From assembly GCF_004011695.2 (NCBI RefSeq), contig NC_082410.1, forward strand, positions 1,178,001-1,242,000: a DNA stretch of 64,000 bases, read 5' to 3'. Each line of letters begins with the position of its first letter. Within the stretch, counting starts at the first letter, position 1. This DNA comes from Ascochyta rabiei. Lineage: Eukaryota > Ascomycota > Dothideomycetes > Pleosporales > Didymellaceae. Both the position numbers and the translations under genes were made by a program. Positions 43,628 to 54,903 of this stretch are shown here, piece after piece. The notes under the pieces were generated by a model. It made no database searches, had not been told where the DNA came from, and saw only the letters and a program-made list of their open reading frames with translations.

Positions 43628-44212
43628 CGTGTCGTGCTTTCGATATGTCAGTATCCAGTAAGCCAAGTCAAGCAGGACGAGATAGAATTTTGCCAAAAGC
43701 AACAGATTGAGTCACTCCTCAATTCGGTATATAGGAAGGCTGCGGCAAGGGTGTTGCTGCAAAATGACCTCAATAAAGTCCATGCGCACATGACTCAATT
43801 TAAACAACAGGGCGCACAGAGGCGAGCAGCACGTTTCAGCAGGTATACAGAAAATGTCGCTAACCAAAGAGACTACGGAACAAAGAGACTACGGACCAAA
43901 GAGACTACTGACCTGACTGTGGCGCGAAGAGAACAATAGAAGCTGCGCGGGTATCTCGCGAGCTGGCCGTGTAAAGTTCTCGTCGAACCTACGCAGCAAA
44001 AGGTCGGTGAGCACCGACCGGTACGGTAGAGCCAAAAAGGTCGCGACGAAACAGCGGCCTCTAATTTACATGATTGGTCAACAACAAGGGATTACCGAGC
44101 TCCATCACCACCACCCTTACCCCCCCCCCCCAAAAGCACGCCCCACTATCTACATCATAACCCGTGAAATCCAACTCAACTGCCTACACTGCACCTCCTC
44201 CCAAAACCCACA
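43628..44212. other. Divergent promoter region DAHP synthase / HYPK-like gene
   Basis: 585 bp. Contains a 16-bp repeat (43863-43910) and a run of twelve C residues near 44118-44130. No coding frame. Confidence 0.6.
43863..43910. repeat. 16-bp tandem repeat, three copies
   Basis: CAAAGAGACTACGGA-type units start at 43865, 43881 and 43897. Confidence 0.9.
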
Positions 44213-44631
44213 ATGGCCGAACCACAACCCTCCGCAGTCCAAGGAGGCGCCGCAGACCCGCATGCGCCGACCAGCACGGCCGACGACCGCAAGGCCGCCG
44301 CTGCGCTCTCGTCGCTCGATGCGCAGGGGGAGAATGGAGTGAAGAAGGAGGCGGATAGCAAAGCGTTGGACAAGGCAATGAAGAACCTCCATGTGAAGAG
44401 TAGCACCGTGAGCGAAGAGAAGAAGAACGTCAAGAACGTCAAGGTAGAGCCTGGGGATGTGAATCTGCTGGTATGTGGGTACGAGCGTTTTCATCTCCGC
44501 GCAGCCTGGCTGATGATGTGCGACAGGTTTCGCAGCTGGACTTGAGTAAGCAGAAGGCTACCGACTTGCTCAAGGCGTATGACGGGAGTGCGGTCAGGGC
44601 TATGACTGCTTTTGTTTCGGGGAAGGCTTGA
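44213..44631 (+). CDS. HYPK-like UBA protein (NatA N-acetyltransferase regulator)
   Basis: Exons 44213-44470 and 44527-44631 give 120 residues. In other eukaryotes HYPK binds the NatA complex at the ribosome and tunes N-terminal acetylation. The N terminus is disordered (MAEPQPSAVQGG). Then comes a helix region DSKALDKAMKNLHV. After the linker, the C-terminal UBA-like three-helix part reads EPGDVNLLVSQLDLSKQKAT, then LLKAYDGSAVRAMTAFV. The LDLSK...A..LL..Y.G....A pattern is characteristic of the HYPK/NAC-alpha UBA. The C-terminal placement and small size fit HYPK, not NAC-alpha. Confidence 0.8.
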
Positions 44632-44709
44632 GCAGTCACGCTGCCACGGAAGCACGCGACGGCGAACAGTCGAACGTTGAAATCTTTGTTGAAATTGCGT
44701 ATATACGTT

Positions 44710-45705
44710 CTACCCACTCAGCTGTCCAGGCTGGTCCCTGCTCGCCCTCTCCTCAAACTTGATGCTGATCTCGTTCTTCCACCTCCCGTACAATTCATAT
44801 CCCACCACGATGATGAACGGTATGCCCACCATGATGCTCGTCACCTGCCTCGCTGCCTTTTTGTACTTTGGCGGCAGCTTTGCGTTCGGCATTGGTTGGA
44901 TGATCCTCGTGGGATATCTCTGCGTACGAGGTGCCCGTGGCGCGGGATCTACAAAGCTGACGCGCGGTCTCGAGGGTTCTGTGGTGGGAGAGGGTGCTGT
45001 GAGCGGGTTGCGCGGGAGCGAGATGATGGTTGCGCGTGGCTTAGGCGGGATAATGTTCGCGCGTTCGTCGGCGGCGCTAAGTGTAGGTGGAATGACGGGT
45101 TTTGGAGGCGTATTGTCAATGGGCTGTTGGATCGGGGCGACCGGTGCCGGGCCAGGGATCGGCGGTATGAACGGCTGTTCAAGATCTTCTGGTGGAGGCG
45201 GCGGCGTTGAAGACGTCGAAGGCGCCGTGTCTGCGCTCTCGACAGGGCTCGTCGCCGCAGGCATGATTGGAGCGACTGGTGCTGGGCCAGGAACAGGTGG
45301 GATGAAGGGCTGCTCAGGCTCGGCGGGTGGTGGTGTCGCAGCAGGCTTGCGAAAGGCTCCCGCTGCCTTGACCTCATCCAGGATCTTGCTGCTCGTCGGC
45401 GTGACAGGCGTAGCTTGCTGTGCGCTGCGCTTCTGCGTCGGTGTAGGCGTGGGCGTGGGCGTGGGCGTTTCTTTCTTGGCTTTGTAGTCGGACACCCTCG
45501 TCAACGTCTTCTTCTTCTCCTTCATAGCATCGATTGTTTTCGCCTTTGGTGCAGCCTTTGCCTTGGGCGATGCCTTGGTCGACGCCTTCCTCGCTGCAGG
45601 CTTCTCTGGCTGCGCCGCGCTCTCGTCTACGACCTTCCTCGGCCGCCCACGCTTCTTGACGGCGGGCGGGTCGACCGTCACTGTTGCGGACGTTGCGGCA
45701 GCCAT
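44710..45705 (-). CDS. AT-hook, Pro-rich protein with one C-terminal membrane helix
   Basis: Single exon, 331 residues from the ATG at 45705 (MAAATSATVTV). The frame stays open to 45879, so a longer form is possible, but the upstream part is poor in protein-like sequence. Residues 15-22 give KKRGRPRK, an AT-hook-like motif. Then come Ala/Lys-rich and Pro-rich stretches with a repeated block EQPFIPPVPGPAPVAPI / EQPFIPPIPGPAPVAPI. A hydrophobic helix SIMVGIPFIIVVGYELYG lies near residue 292-310, followed by a polar tail. I do not know the family. The combination of an AT-hook-like motif and a single helix could mean an inner nuclear or mitochondrial membrane protein; both are guesses. Confidence 0.65.
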   Translation of the reverse strand: MAAATSATVTVDPPAVKKRGRPRKVVDESAAQPEKPAARKASTKASPKAKAAPKAKTIDAMKEKKKTLTRVSDYKAKKETPTPTPTPTPTQKRSAQQATPVTPTSSKILDEVKAAGAFRKPAATPPPAEPEQPFIPPVPGPAPVAPIMPAATSPVESADTAPSTSSTPPPPPEDLEQPFIPPIPGPAPVAPIQQPIDNTPPKPVIPPTLSAADERANIIPPKPRATIISLPRNPLTAPSPTTEPSRPRVSFVDPAPRAPRTQRYPTRIIQPMPNAKLPPKYKKAARQVTSIMVGIPFIIVVGYELYGRWKNEISIKFEERASRDQPGQLSG

Positions 45706-46217
45706 TGGAGTCCAGAGGCGACGTTTCCGGCGATTCAAGTGTAGGAATACGGAATTGTGATGTTGTGATACGCAAAAGGGGCCTTGGACGTCGAGGGTGC
45801 CGGTTAATGTGAGGGCAGAATCTGGGCGAGCGACTATGCAGGGATCCGCGTCCAGTTTATCGATTAGAGATGAAGTCATTCGAGCCCATCTTCAACTCCC
45901 CTGGACGCGCACCCCTGTGCGATAAACAAAACCATGACTGGTAGACAAAGACAGCAGACAACAGTCAAACGACATGCTACTGTGTATAATATGTTTATGG
46001 TATGTTATGTGTACGATGTGTGCATGTCTCCTCACTTCCAGTCTCCCCGTGAAATACGTCTCGTCGCCCCTCTCTTATCCTCTATACAGTATCTAAACTC
46101 CACACCATACTGTGTCTCTATATTCATACCATGCCGTGTGTCGATTTCCATTCGCCTCGTGCAACATCGACGCTTGTTCGATTCAAGTAGAAATATAGTC
46201 TGGAAGGGCAACTGGCT
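45706..46217. other. Spacer
   Basis: About 510 bp: promoter of the AT-hook gene and 3' region of nothing identifiable until the lipase stop codon at 46218. AT-rich around 45980-46210. Confidence 0.5.
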
Positions 46218-48815
46218 CTAAGCAAAGTAGCTCTCCTGGAAGCCGACAGCGCTCTTTTTGCGCCGTAGCATGCCTCTTGCACCCGAGATGTCGAGCATGA
46301 GACCTGCTCCGCTACCACGCCGACTGTGTGCCGGGCTCCTATTGGGCGTCGAGGGGGTAACAGAACAGAGAGACTCGACGTGGTTTGGGGTTGGAGGCTT
46401 GACGTTGACTTCTGGCGCAGCCGGTCCGGGCGGGTGAAACAGACGCTTGTAACGTAGCTCCGGTGAGCTGGGAGGAGGTACGTTGTGGGTAGCGGGAGTC
46501 ATGGCGAGGTTCAGTAACGTGCCGATGTGGCGATCGGAAGAAGTCGATGTTGCAGGCGTCGTAGGTGCCGAAACGGAGATCAAGGATTTGTGGCGTGTAG
46601 GTGGCCAAAAGGTCGGGCCGTGCGAAGAGGGTGATGTGGTAGGCGATGGAGAGGAGAGCACCTCAGAGGTGTCCGAGTCTATCTCTGCATAGTACTCCTT
46701 ATCAGAAGAGTCTTCAGGGTTGGTGGATGACGAGATGGTGTCGGTGGTTCGATTGCCGGACGCACTGGGGGCCTTCAGCAACCGCTCACGGCTGGAAGTG
46801 TGGTCAGCCTGCGCGGACAGCCGAGGAGTGGAGCGCGAGAGGAGAGGACTGATCAAGGCCGATCTCGACAGTATGGGACTCGAGGGCTCTGTCTTCGTCT
46901 GGTACCGTGGTGCCTTGCTATTTGGTCGTGTTCGAGGCACTGTTGAAGACTCGTGACCTTGGGAATTGGGACGCGATAGGGTGTTGGGACGAAGCGCTGT
47001 CTGGGCTGAGTTGAAGACGGTGCGTGCCCTCAACTTCTGGATTAAATTATCCAGGGCAAGCTCGATTGCGACATGGTTTTGTATCCTTGACAGTTTCGGC
47101 CAGGTAGCTCTTTGCCCTGTGAGCAGGCAGCCAAGCATGTATTCCGTCGTTGGGTTGCTGAGGACCCGAGGAAAGTCCGCGTACGAAATGGCCGGGAAGA
47201 TGTTGATGTCGCCTGAGTAACGCTGGCTGAGCAGCCCTCTGAGCTTGGTGACGTAGGTAGGAAAGACACCCATGTCAGCGAGCACCTGGAGCCGATGCAA
47301 CACTTCGCCTTTGGCAAGACTCGCCACGCTGCTCATCCAGTGTGGGCCTGCTGAGAAAGCAGTGCCTTGCGCTTCCGCAGCTACCATTTCTTCTTCTTTC
47401 TCCAAGAACGGGACCACGTGTGGATTTACCTGTGAGACGATGAAGTGGTTGACATTGAACATCTCGGCGAGGCGTGTCATGGGGAGGTCGTTGTCCACGG
47501 ATCCGTCGATCCATTTGGCGTCAGGATCTGCGTCCCAATGCACCTCCTTGCCCGTCTTCAGGTCCTTGGCCATGAGCTGAGCTTGTGCATATACAAGAGG
47601 CACCGAGCACGAAGTGCATCTGGACGGATTAGTACAGTCTCGAAGCTGTGGATGCAGCCATCACTTACACTGCTGACCAGATCATCACATTGGGCGCTGT
47701 GATGTAGTTCAGAAGCCGGGGCAGCTCATAGATTGAGGATGTCGACACGGGAATGTTGAGTATGCGCCTGGTGCGATTGTACGACTCCTGGAACGTCATG
47801 TCCCCGAGCATCTGTCGCATGACCCTTTTCAAGTGAGTCATGTCGAACAAGGTGCCGGTCTGGCACAATCGCGCCACCTTCTGCAGGATGCCTTCGGGCT
47901 CGCCAGCTTTCTCGAACACGTCGAGATCTCCGTAGCAGAACTCGTGCAGGACTTGTGGTATCTCTGCGTCAGTCTTGGTGCACAGAACAGCGCAGACAAT
48001 GCTTCCAGCGGAGGCTCCTGATATGATACGCGGCAGCAGACCCGCGTCCCACAGGCTCTTGACGACTCCAATGTGGTTCATGCCGAACGTGCCGCCTCCT
48101 GACAGCAGGAGCGCGCTGCGTCCGAACGACTGACGTGCCTGCAAGAGTTGAAGGACCAGGGTCTCCGAGTCCACCGGACACTGCTCCGCTTGCTTAGCGG
48201 AGACATGGAGCAGGGCTGTCATGGTCTGCTGGGCCGAGTCGATGTACCGCTCGATCAGCTTCTTTGTGCCGATATGGGAGTGCTTGTACAGCTGCAGGCC
48301 GCCCATGTCGCCGAGGTCCCGGGTGAGTGTTGTCCGTATCAGGAACAGCATCTTCTTCACGTCGCAGCTGAGCCGCGCATCGTCCATCTCCTGGAGACGG
48401 GCAGCGACCAGCGCGGCGTCGTACTCTGGCGACCCGTGTTCTTCCTTCCAGGCATTGTTTCCCTCCAGGACGTCGAGGTCGGTCGCTGCGGCCTGCCATT
48501 CGTTGTACGTTTCGGCCTGCGACGTGCCGTTAGCATGTGACAGCCAGAGCCCCGAGCGAGGCAACCCACATTCTTCATGCGCAGGTACAAGATCTGCCTG
48601 CGATCTGCACCCTCGTCCAGCGCATCCTGGAAAGACGCGTTGTAGTGATTGCCCACTGCAGCTCCTATCGACTGCACTGGGCTGCGAATGAGTTTCGCTA
48701 GGGGTGAGAGAAGTCCGCCATGGCTTTTGCTCTTTCTGATGCTGCTCTTCTGATGCCCGGCTACGTGCAGTCGCGTGCTGCCCCCTGACAGCACCGTGTC
48801 AGACAGGAAGGACAT
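46218..48815 (-). CDS. Patatin-like triacylglycerol lipase (Tgl3/4/5, DUF3336 type)
   Basis: Exons 48570-48815, 47669-48516 and 46218-47619 give 831 residues. The family hydrolyses triacylglycerol at lipid droplets and may have acyltransferase or phospholipase activity. The DUF3336 region lies at about 80-230 (YNEWQAAATDLDVLEG, KMLFLIRTTLTRDLG). The patatin domain carries the oxyanion loop LLSGGGTFGMNH, the nucleophile motif GASAGS (Ser near 252) and the dyad Asp in WIDGSVDNDLP (near 404). The last 250 residues are Ser/Thr/Pro-rich and disordered, with many possible phosphosites. The start MSFLSDT was chosen over an in-frame ATG 40 codons upstream because the extra residues look like leader sequence. 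Confidence 0.92.
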
Positions 48816-50069
48816 CGATGTAGGTGCGCCATGCGCACGTGCTGTGGCTGCTGGGAGGACCGGGCGTGTCTGGCAAGGCGCTGGCAGTATGAGCTGCGGC
48901 TTTGGTGTTTGGTGGTCGCGGCAGTTCAGGTGCACACGGAGCGCGCCTCAGTAAAGTAGAGTCGGGCAGGTGTTGCGGTGAGGAAGGCCGTCATCCATCC
49001 ATCCATGGATCATGCGTTGCTTGTGATGGTCCGGCGCGAGTCGCGGAAGGCGCGCAGCGGCTGTCGTCCCGGTCCAGGCAAGGGCGAGATGAGCGACAAG
49101 GCGTGCAGGCGGAACAGGTGCAAAAGGAAAAAGGCATCAAGATTGGAATCAGCTGGCACTTGCCAACGGACACGCTCGGATGAAATGAAGAAGCCTTGTG
49201 GCCTTGTGGGCACATGAGCGACCTCGCCGTCATCGTCCAACATGCGGCTAGACAAAGGCGGCAAGCTCACCAGCGTATCGATAACATGCCTCACCTAATT
49301 CGCGCGTTCACGACACCTGCATCATCTCTGGCGTAGCTTCCGTCGTGTTCCTGCAGCTGGCTCTGCATCCCCCGTTACCCATTTCTCGCCGTAAAGCGGC
49401 GCTCGAGAGGCTGCGGTTAAGATGAGCAAATCTCCCACCCCATCACCGCAGCGGCCTTCCCAGCTCGCCACGACATGTGTGAGCAGACCCGGGAGGTGGT
49501 CGCACATCATTCCTCTTCTGAACCGGACGGGAACATGGGCCGCACTGCATGCTGCCTCGCAACCCACTCTGCCAGCGCGGGGTCCTGAAAGCCGGGGATT
49601 GTGGAGGCCTGCTTCCTGATTAGGCGGTAATCTTCAGCGTCGTCGAGTTCACGAGGTCCACCTGCAGCAGGTGTCGGCTGAGCTGAGCATCTGGCCGTTG
49701 TCATCTGCACGCTGCTCTTCACATGTCAGCTTACGAGCCATGCAGGAGGAGGACAGTGCGAGGTCGGACGCAAGCCTGCACTGCCGGCAGCTTCTGCTGA
49801 AACTGGGCATAACGAATGGCTACCAGATGTTTGGAGGCCATATAGCTTAGCTCGAGATCCTACCGTTTTCCTCTCTCGCTCGTCAGAGTCACTAAAGGAT
49901 AGAGGCAGCAGTAATGGTCTCTCAATTGATATCTCATCCTGAAACTCCAGCAATGCAAATAACAAAAGTACCCAAGCGATCCATGGTAAAGAGATGCGTG
50001 AGACCCATCCCTTACTCGTTCGCAGACAGCTCCCGTAGAGAGCTCCTATCTATACAATCTCCATTGCAC
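48816..50069. other. Spacer upstream of the lipase gene and downstream of SPT5
   Basis: 1.25 kb with no supported coding frame. The left part is the lipase promoter; the right part, from about 49.8 kb, is AT-richer and is the SPT5 3' region. Confidence 0.55.
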
Positions 50070-53000
50070 TCAATGGTAGCCGGGATCCTCTCCGCTCGGC
50101 GCTGGTGTCGAGATATCCCATGCGCCTGGGGTCGGTGCTGCCGCTGGTGTAACGCCATAGCGATCGCCTGGCGTAGGCGCGGAATAGTTGCCCGGCGTGG
50201 GCGCGTCCATGGGCCCGCCAGGTGTCGGTGCAGAGTAGGCACCGTACGCACCAGGTGTTGGCGCCGCATACGCACCTGGTGTGGGAGCGTTGTAAGCTCC
50301 CGGTGTAGGTGCAGATAGGTTGGACTTGGAAGCTGGGTTGCCAGAGCCAGAGCCTCCCCAGCCAGGCGTGCGGCCGCCAGAGTTGAAGCCGCCGTATGCA
50401 GTGCGGTTGCCATCGTTGCCACCATAGGCCGTGCCTCCGCCGTAGGATGTCGCACCGCCGTAAGACGTAGCGCCGCCGTATGCTGTCGCTCCACCGTATG
50501 ATGTGCGGCTGCCGTCACCGCCACCGTACGCTGTGCGTCCGCCATCACCTCCCCAGCCAGGTGTGCGGCCACCACCGCCCCCTCCCCAACCAGGCGTGCG
50601 ACCGCCAGCGCCACCACCGCCACCCCAGCCCGGCGTTCGACCACCGCCATTGCCCCACGCCGGTGTGCGTCCGCTGCCGCTGTTGTGGCTGGGTGTGGAG
50701 CCAGAGAAGCCCCCACGCGAGCGATCTGGGAACTTTCCGCCGCCGACGGGCATGCTGTTGCCAGTGATGGGGTCTTTGATCGACAGGAGCTCCTTTTTGA
50801 CCGACACCTGCTTGTTCTTGGTGTGCAGCTCGATCCGTGCTTCGTCATTCATAGTGTCTTTCACGATGCCGAGAAGTCCCTTGTATGCACCCTTGCGGAT
50901 GATGACTGTCTTGCCAATCAGCTTGTCGCGGCCGAAGCTTCGAGGAGGAGGCATGGGTCCGGAGCTGCCATTTGCGCCAGCGTTCAGCGCTGGGTTCAAG
51001 CCACTGAGATCTTGCGCTTGGGCTCGCCCACTCTTGGCCGCCATGGTGAGGACGCTTGTGCTGCGGACGACAAAGATGCCCTGGTTCTCGACCAGTTCGC
51101 GGTTCTGCACAAAGAGAATACCCCTGTGGATGTAGAGAACCTTGCCTTGTCGGTTTTCACCGCCGTACTCTTTGACATTGTCTTCGTGTCTGATTTCAGA
51201 TCCATCACGGTCTGTAGCCACAGCATTTCGGTTTCGACCGGCGATCTGAGAGACCTGGGTATGGAGGAGTGTGCGCACGTCACCCTGCTGGTCGACTACG
51301 CGCAGCACCTCGCGGTCAACTCTGACGACGCAACCAATGGTCGAGGCACTACAACCGTCAGCGGATGAAGCACATACTCACAAGTCTTGACTTACTCAAT
51401 CTGCACAAGGTCGTAGAGGTCGAAGTTGGAGTCTGCACCGACAGTCGCAGAATCGGCAGCACGCTTCAGGTCCTTGCTAAAGACCGTGATTTCCTGCTGT
51501 GTCGAATCGCAGAGCAGAGTAATCTTGTCGTCCCTGATCTTGGTGACCAGACCGACTTCATCGACGTACTTGCTGCCGCCGATGACCTTGACGTGATCAC
51601 CCTCGCGGAACAACTTTCGCAACGTCTTGACGGGGGCATCGATTTTGCGGCCCCTGAGCTCGCCCTCGCTGACTCGGAGAGTGACGATTTCACCAGTAAC
51701 GGTTACGGTAGTACCTCGAATACCTCTCTGTTCACCGGTGTAGATCTCGACATTGTCTCCAGAAGCAAAGGCCGCGCCAGTCTCGGCGGCCTTCTGTGCA
51801 GCTTGAACGGCGACCAGGTCCAGGGTCTCAGAACCATCCGCATTTTGTATGGAGAAGTACTGCAGCTCCTCCATCTTCGGGTTGACTCTCTCGGATGTTA
51901 CATGGTTGACCGGAACTTCCTTCACCAGAAAGCCGCCAATGTAATCGTCGCCCTTATATGTGTACGTTCTCTGTGCCCCGGAGCCCGCCATGGTAAGATG
52001 CTTCATGTGCCTCTTCTTCGCCTCAGCCTCGCTGAACAGCTTGGGAGGTGGTCGTTCGGTCTTTGGTCCGAAAAATCCTCGTTTGCGCTTGTTGTCGACC
52101 GCGGCGTTGGTATCTTCGTTCAGACCGTAGTCCAGACGAGGGACAATCTGCACTGCGCACTCCAGACCATTGCCGGAGATCTCAACAACCTTCGCCAGAT
52201 CGCCCTTGTAGGTCGGTGGCCGGATCATGCGCACGAACTTTCCAACTTCTAGAGGCGGCCTCCTCTTCTTGCGGAGCAGATCTGGGCGCTCCTTGACGTC
52301 GATGGACAGCATCTCGCCGCTCATGAAAACGTTCTGGATGCCCTCAATAATCTCCAACATGTCTTGCTTCGCGTCGGCTTCCACGTAGAGGTATCCAGAC
52401 TGTGGGCCGTTAGGGCCACGCTCAAAGGCCGAATAAACCTTGACGGGCTGTTTCGCGCGCATCTTCTCGTCGATGCGTCTCTGGATGCTCATGATGATCT
52501 CGCGCTCCTTGGTGGGGCGGCACTTAACGCTCCAGATCGAGGGGTCGTTGACGGTGGGAAGGGCCAAGGGTACAGCTCCGGTCGCGCCGCGACGAGCGGT
52601 CTGCATCTGCCTGCGGCGGTACTTTTCGTCGAACTCTTTCGCGAGCTCCTCGACGTCCATCTGCTCGTTGACCTCACGGCGCATGTCCAGCTCGCGATGG
52701 TGGCGGTCGTCGAGGTCGGCGTTCGTGGTCTCGAGGAGGTCATCGGGGTGCACTTCGTCCTGGATGTCATCGTCGCCTTCGTCTTCCTCTTCCTCCTCCT
52801 CGTCGACTTCGGCTTCGACATCGATGAACATGTTGCGCTTGGCCTTCTTTCTTCGCTTTGCAGGCCGTGTCTGCGAGAAGTTAGTACGCGCTCTCATCCG
52901 TTTCGGCACCAGGCCTGCCTACCACAACTTCATCTTCGTCGTCGTCGTCCTCATCCTCTTCATCGTCATCGTCGTTCTCCTCGCCGCCTTCCTCGTCGTC

Positions 53001-53168
53001 GTCATCATCGTTGTTCGCTCCTTCAGCGGCGTCGTCCTCATCGTCCTCCGCTGCAACAGGCCGGCGCACGGGTGCGTTGTCCGCAGGCAAGTCGTCTTCG
53101 TCGACTTCGACTTCAGGGTTGAACGGCTCGTCGTCCGAGCCGGAGTCGCGATCGTCGTAGCCTGACAT
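50070..53168 (-). CDS. SPT5: Transcription elongation factor SPT5
   Basis: Exons 52923-53168, 51396-52870 and 50070-51348 sum to exactly 3000 nt, 999 residues. SPT5 (with SPT4) clamps RNA polymerase II and links elongation to capping and termination. The N terminus is very acidic (about residues 15-150). The NGN domain lies near 187-277 (IWSVKCRPTKEREIIMSI, SAFERGPNGPQSGYLYVEA). Several KOW motifs follow: GKFVRMIRPPTYKGDLAKV, DNVEIYTGEQRGIRG, GDHVKVIGGSKY, RQGKVLYIHRGILFVQ and GKTVIIRKGAYKGLLGIV. The C-terminal repeat region (last 200 residues) has two repeat types: TPGWGG / TAYGG / TSYGG, then APTPGAY. Both repeat types carry Thr-Pro or Thr next to aromatic-Gly, as in fungal CTRs. Confidence 0.96.
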
Positions 53169-53543
53169 GGTGTCGTCGATGAGGAGGGTGAGAGCGGCGC
53201 GCTGGAGTCGAGGAGAGCTGGCGCTGGCAGCTCTTTGTAGAGGCCTCGGTGAGCGAGATGGCACAGGCGCTTTTGGCGTCTGTCTGTTCAAAGAATACGG
53301 CAGCAAGCCAGAAGAAGAGTGTGTGGTTGAATAAAGGGAAAGACGGCGTCCAAGGACGGTGTAGAGGGCTTCGTTGGTAGCGAGGGCGTAGGTACTGAGG
53401 GAGGCGCGAGCAGATGGAGCACTAGCGTCACCAGCCACAGTGGCGTTCTTCCGTACCATGGCAATAACTCAAGCATATATAAGATTGTAGTCCGCTTTCC
53501 TTGCATGTATAAGATTGAAGTCCGCTTTCCTTCACGATTACAA
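53169..53543. other. SPT5 promoter / oxidoreductase 3' region
   Basis: 375 bp. A short direct repeat (GTATAAGATTG.AGTCCGCTTTCCTT type) occurs twice near 53478-53533. Confidence 0.6.
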
Positions 53544-54676
53544 CTACAGCCTCGCTTTCCGCTTCTGCAATTCCTTCTCCGCCTCCTCGTTGATCCTCAC
53601 AACGGCCCTCCCCCAAGCCTTGCGCTTCTGTGCATCTGCCAGCGCCCGCGATACAGCCTCGAGCCCCCAGTAGTCCTCCTTATAGATGACTGGCTGTATC
53701 TTGCCGTCGTCGGCCAACCTCATGAAGCCGTCCCAAACGTCTTTCGTCCTTTGCGGATCATGTCTTCCGTCCTCACCAAATCGCTTTGCTTCATCAGCCA
53801 TTGAACACGTGAGGAAAGCATTTCAAACTCACATAGCCATGCACCATGGCGCTCTTCAACAGAATGCGATTCGCCCGGATGCTCTCCATCTTGCCGCCCC
53901 TCGCTGCAAACCCTACGACGACAAGTCTGCCTCTGTATTTCAGGCATTGAATTCCGCTCTCTACCGCACCGATCGCATCGTACACTACCTCCACGCCTTG
54001 CTTGCCAGGTGTCAGGTCTTTGACCTTCTCTTCCCATTTCGCATCATGATAATTGACAGCAGCGTCCGCACCGATTCTTTTCACCACCTCGCCCTTTTCC
54101 GCATCTCCAACAACAGCAATCACCTGGGCTCCAAGCGCTTTCGCAATCTGTATTGCCATAACACCCAAGCCTCCGCTCGCACCCAGCACCAATACCGTCT
54201 CACCGGCCTTCACTTGCGCGACACTAACAAGAGCACCATAGCTTACAGCGCCACTTGCACCGACCGCACAGGCCTCAGCGTTAGTCCACTGGTCTGGCAC
54301 AAGGCGCACACTCGCTTCGTCAACGCAGATTTCCTCTGCGAAAGAGCCGAGACCGCCGCCCAAGACGCGTGCGCCGGGCTTGAAAAGTGATGTGCGTGGG
54401 GCTGCAGTGACAATGCCAGAGAACTCAGTACCTAGAATGAAGGGCGGTTGCACGTGCCGCTTGTTGTTCTGGTGCAGGCCTTGGGCATATAGAATGTCAA
54501 CATGTGTAACTGCCGCATGTGTAATCTTGATGTGTAGTTGTTTGGGTGGCCGTGGTTCGGGCGTTGCTACATTTCTGGGTTGTACGCTCGCAACATCCTA
54601 GGATGGGTAAGCAGTTGACAGGAATATCGATAATACAACTCACTGTCATGAAGCGGTCAACGAGTATCGCTTTCAT
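53544..54676 (-). CDS. Quinone-oxidoreductase-like medium-chain dehydrogenase
   Basis: Exons 54644-54676, 53833-54597 and 53544-53783 give 345 residues. It belongs to the zeta-crystallin/QOR branch of the MDR superfamily: NADPH-dependent and without the catalytic zinc. Seen: MKAILVDRFMT, the GroES-like half with THAAVTHVDILYAQGLHQ and QPPFILGTEFSG, and the nucleotide-binding motif LGASGGLGVMAIQIAKALGA. The tail has FGEDGRHDPQRT and WGRAVVRI. The first coding exon is 33 nt. The last intron needs the acceptor AAAG to restore YRFGEDG. It lies 227 bp downstream of a Zn2Cys6 regulator on the same strand. Confidence 0.9.
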
Positions 54677-54903
54677 CGTGTGCAGTGTGGTTTCACTGGG
54701 GACTGCTCGCGATCCTGGTCCTTTTACATGGTCGGTTGATGGAAGACGATGGACGACGCATCGCTATGCAGGGCGGGAGATCGACTGCAGTGGGGTCACT
54801 CATGCCTCGGTAACTGCGTACAGCGCTGACACTACAACAACCGATCAGAGACCTCCTTCCTGCAACGCGTACCCACCAGTCTAGAAAAGGATATCTGCTG
54901 TTG

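Noticed and set aside
48816..48935. N-terminal extension of the patatin lipase to an upstream ATG
   Set aside because: The extra residues are leader-like in composition, and the MSFLSDT start fits the family better.
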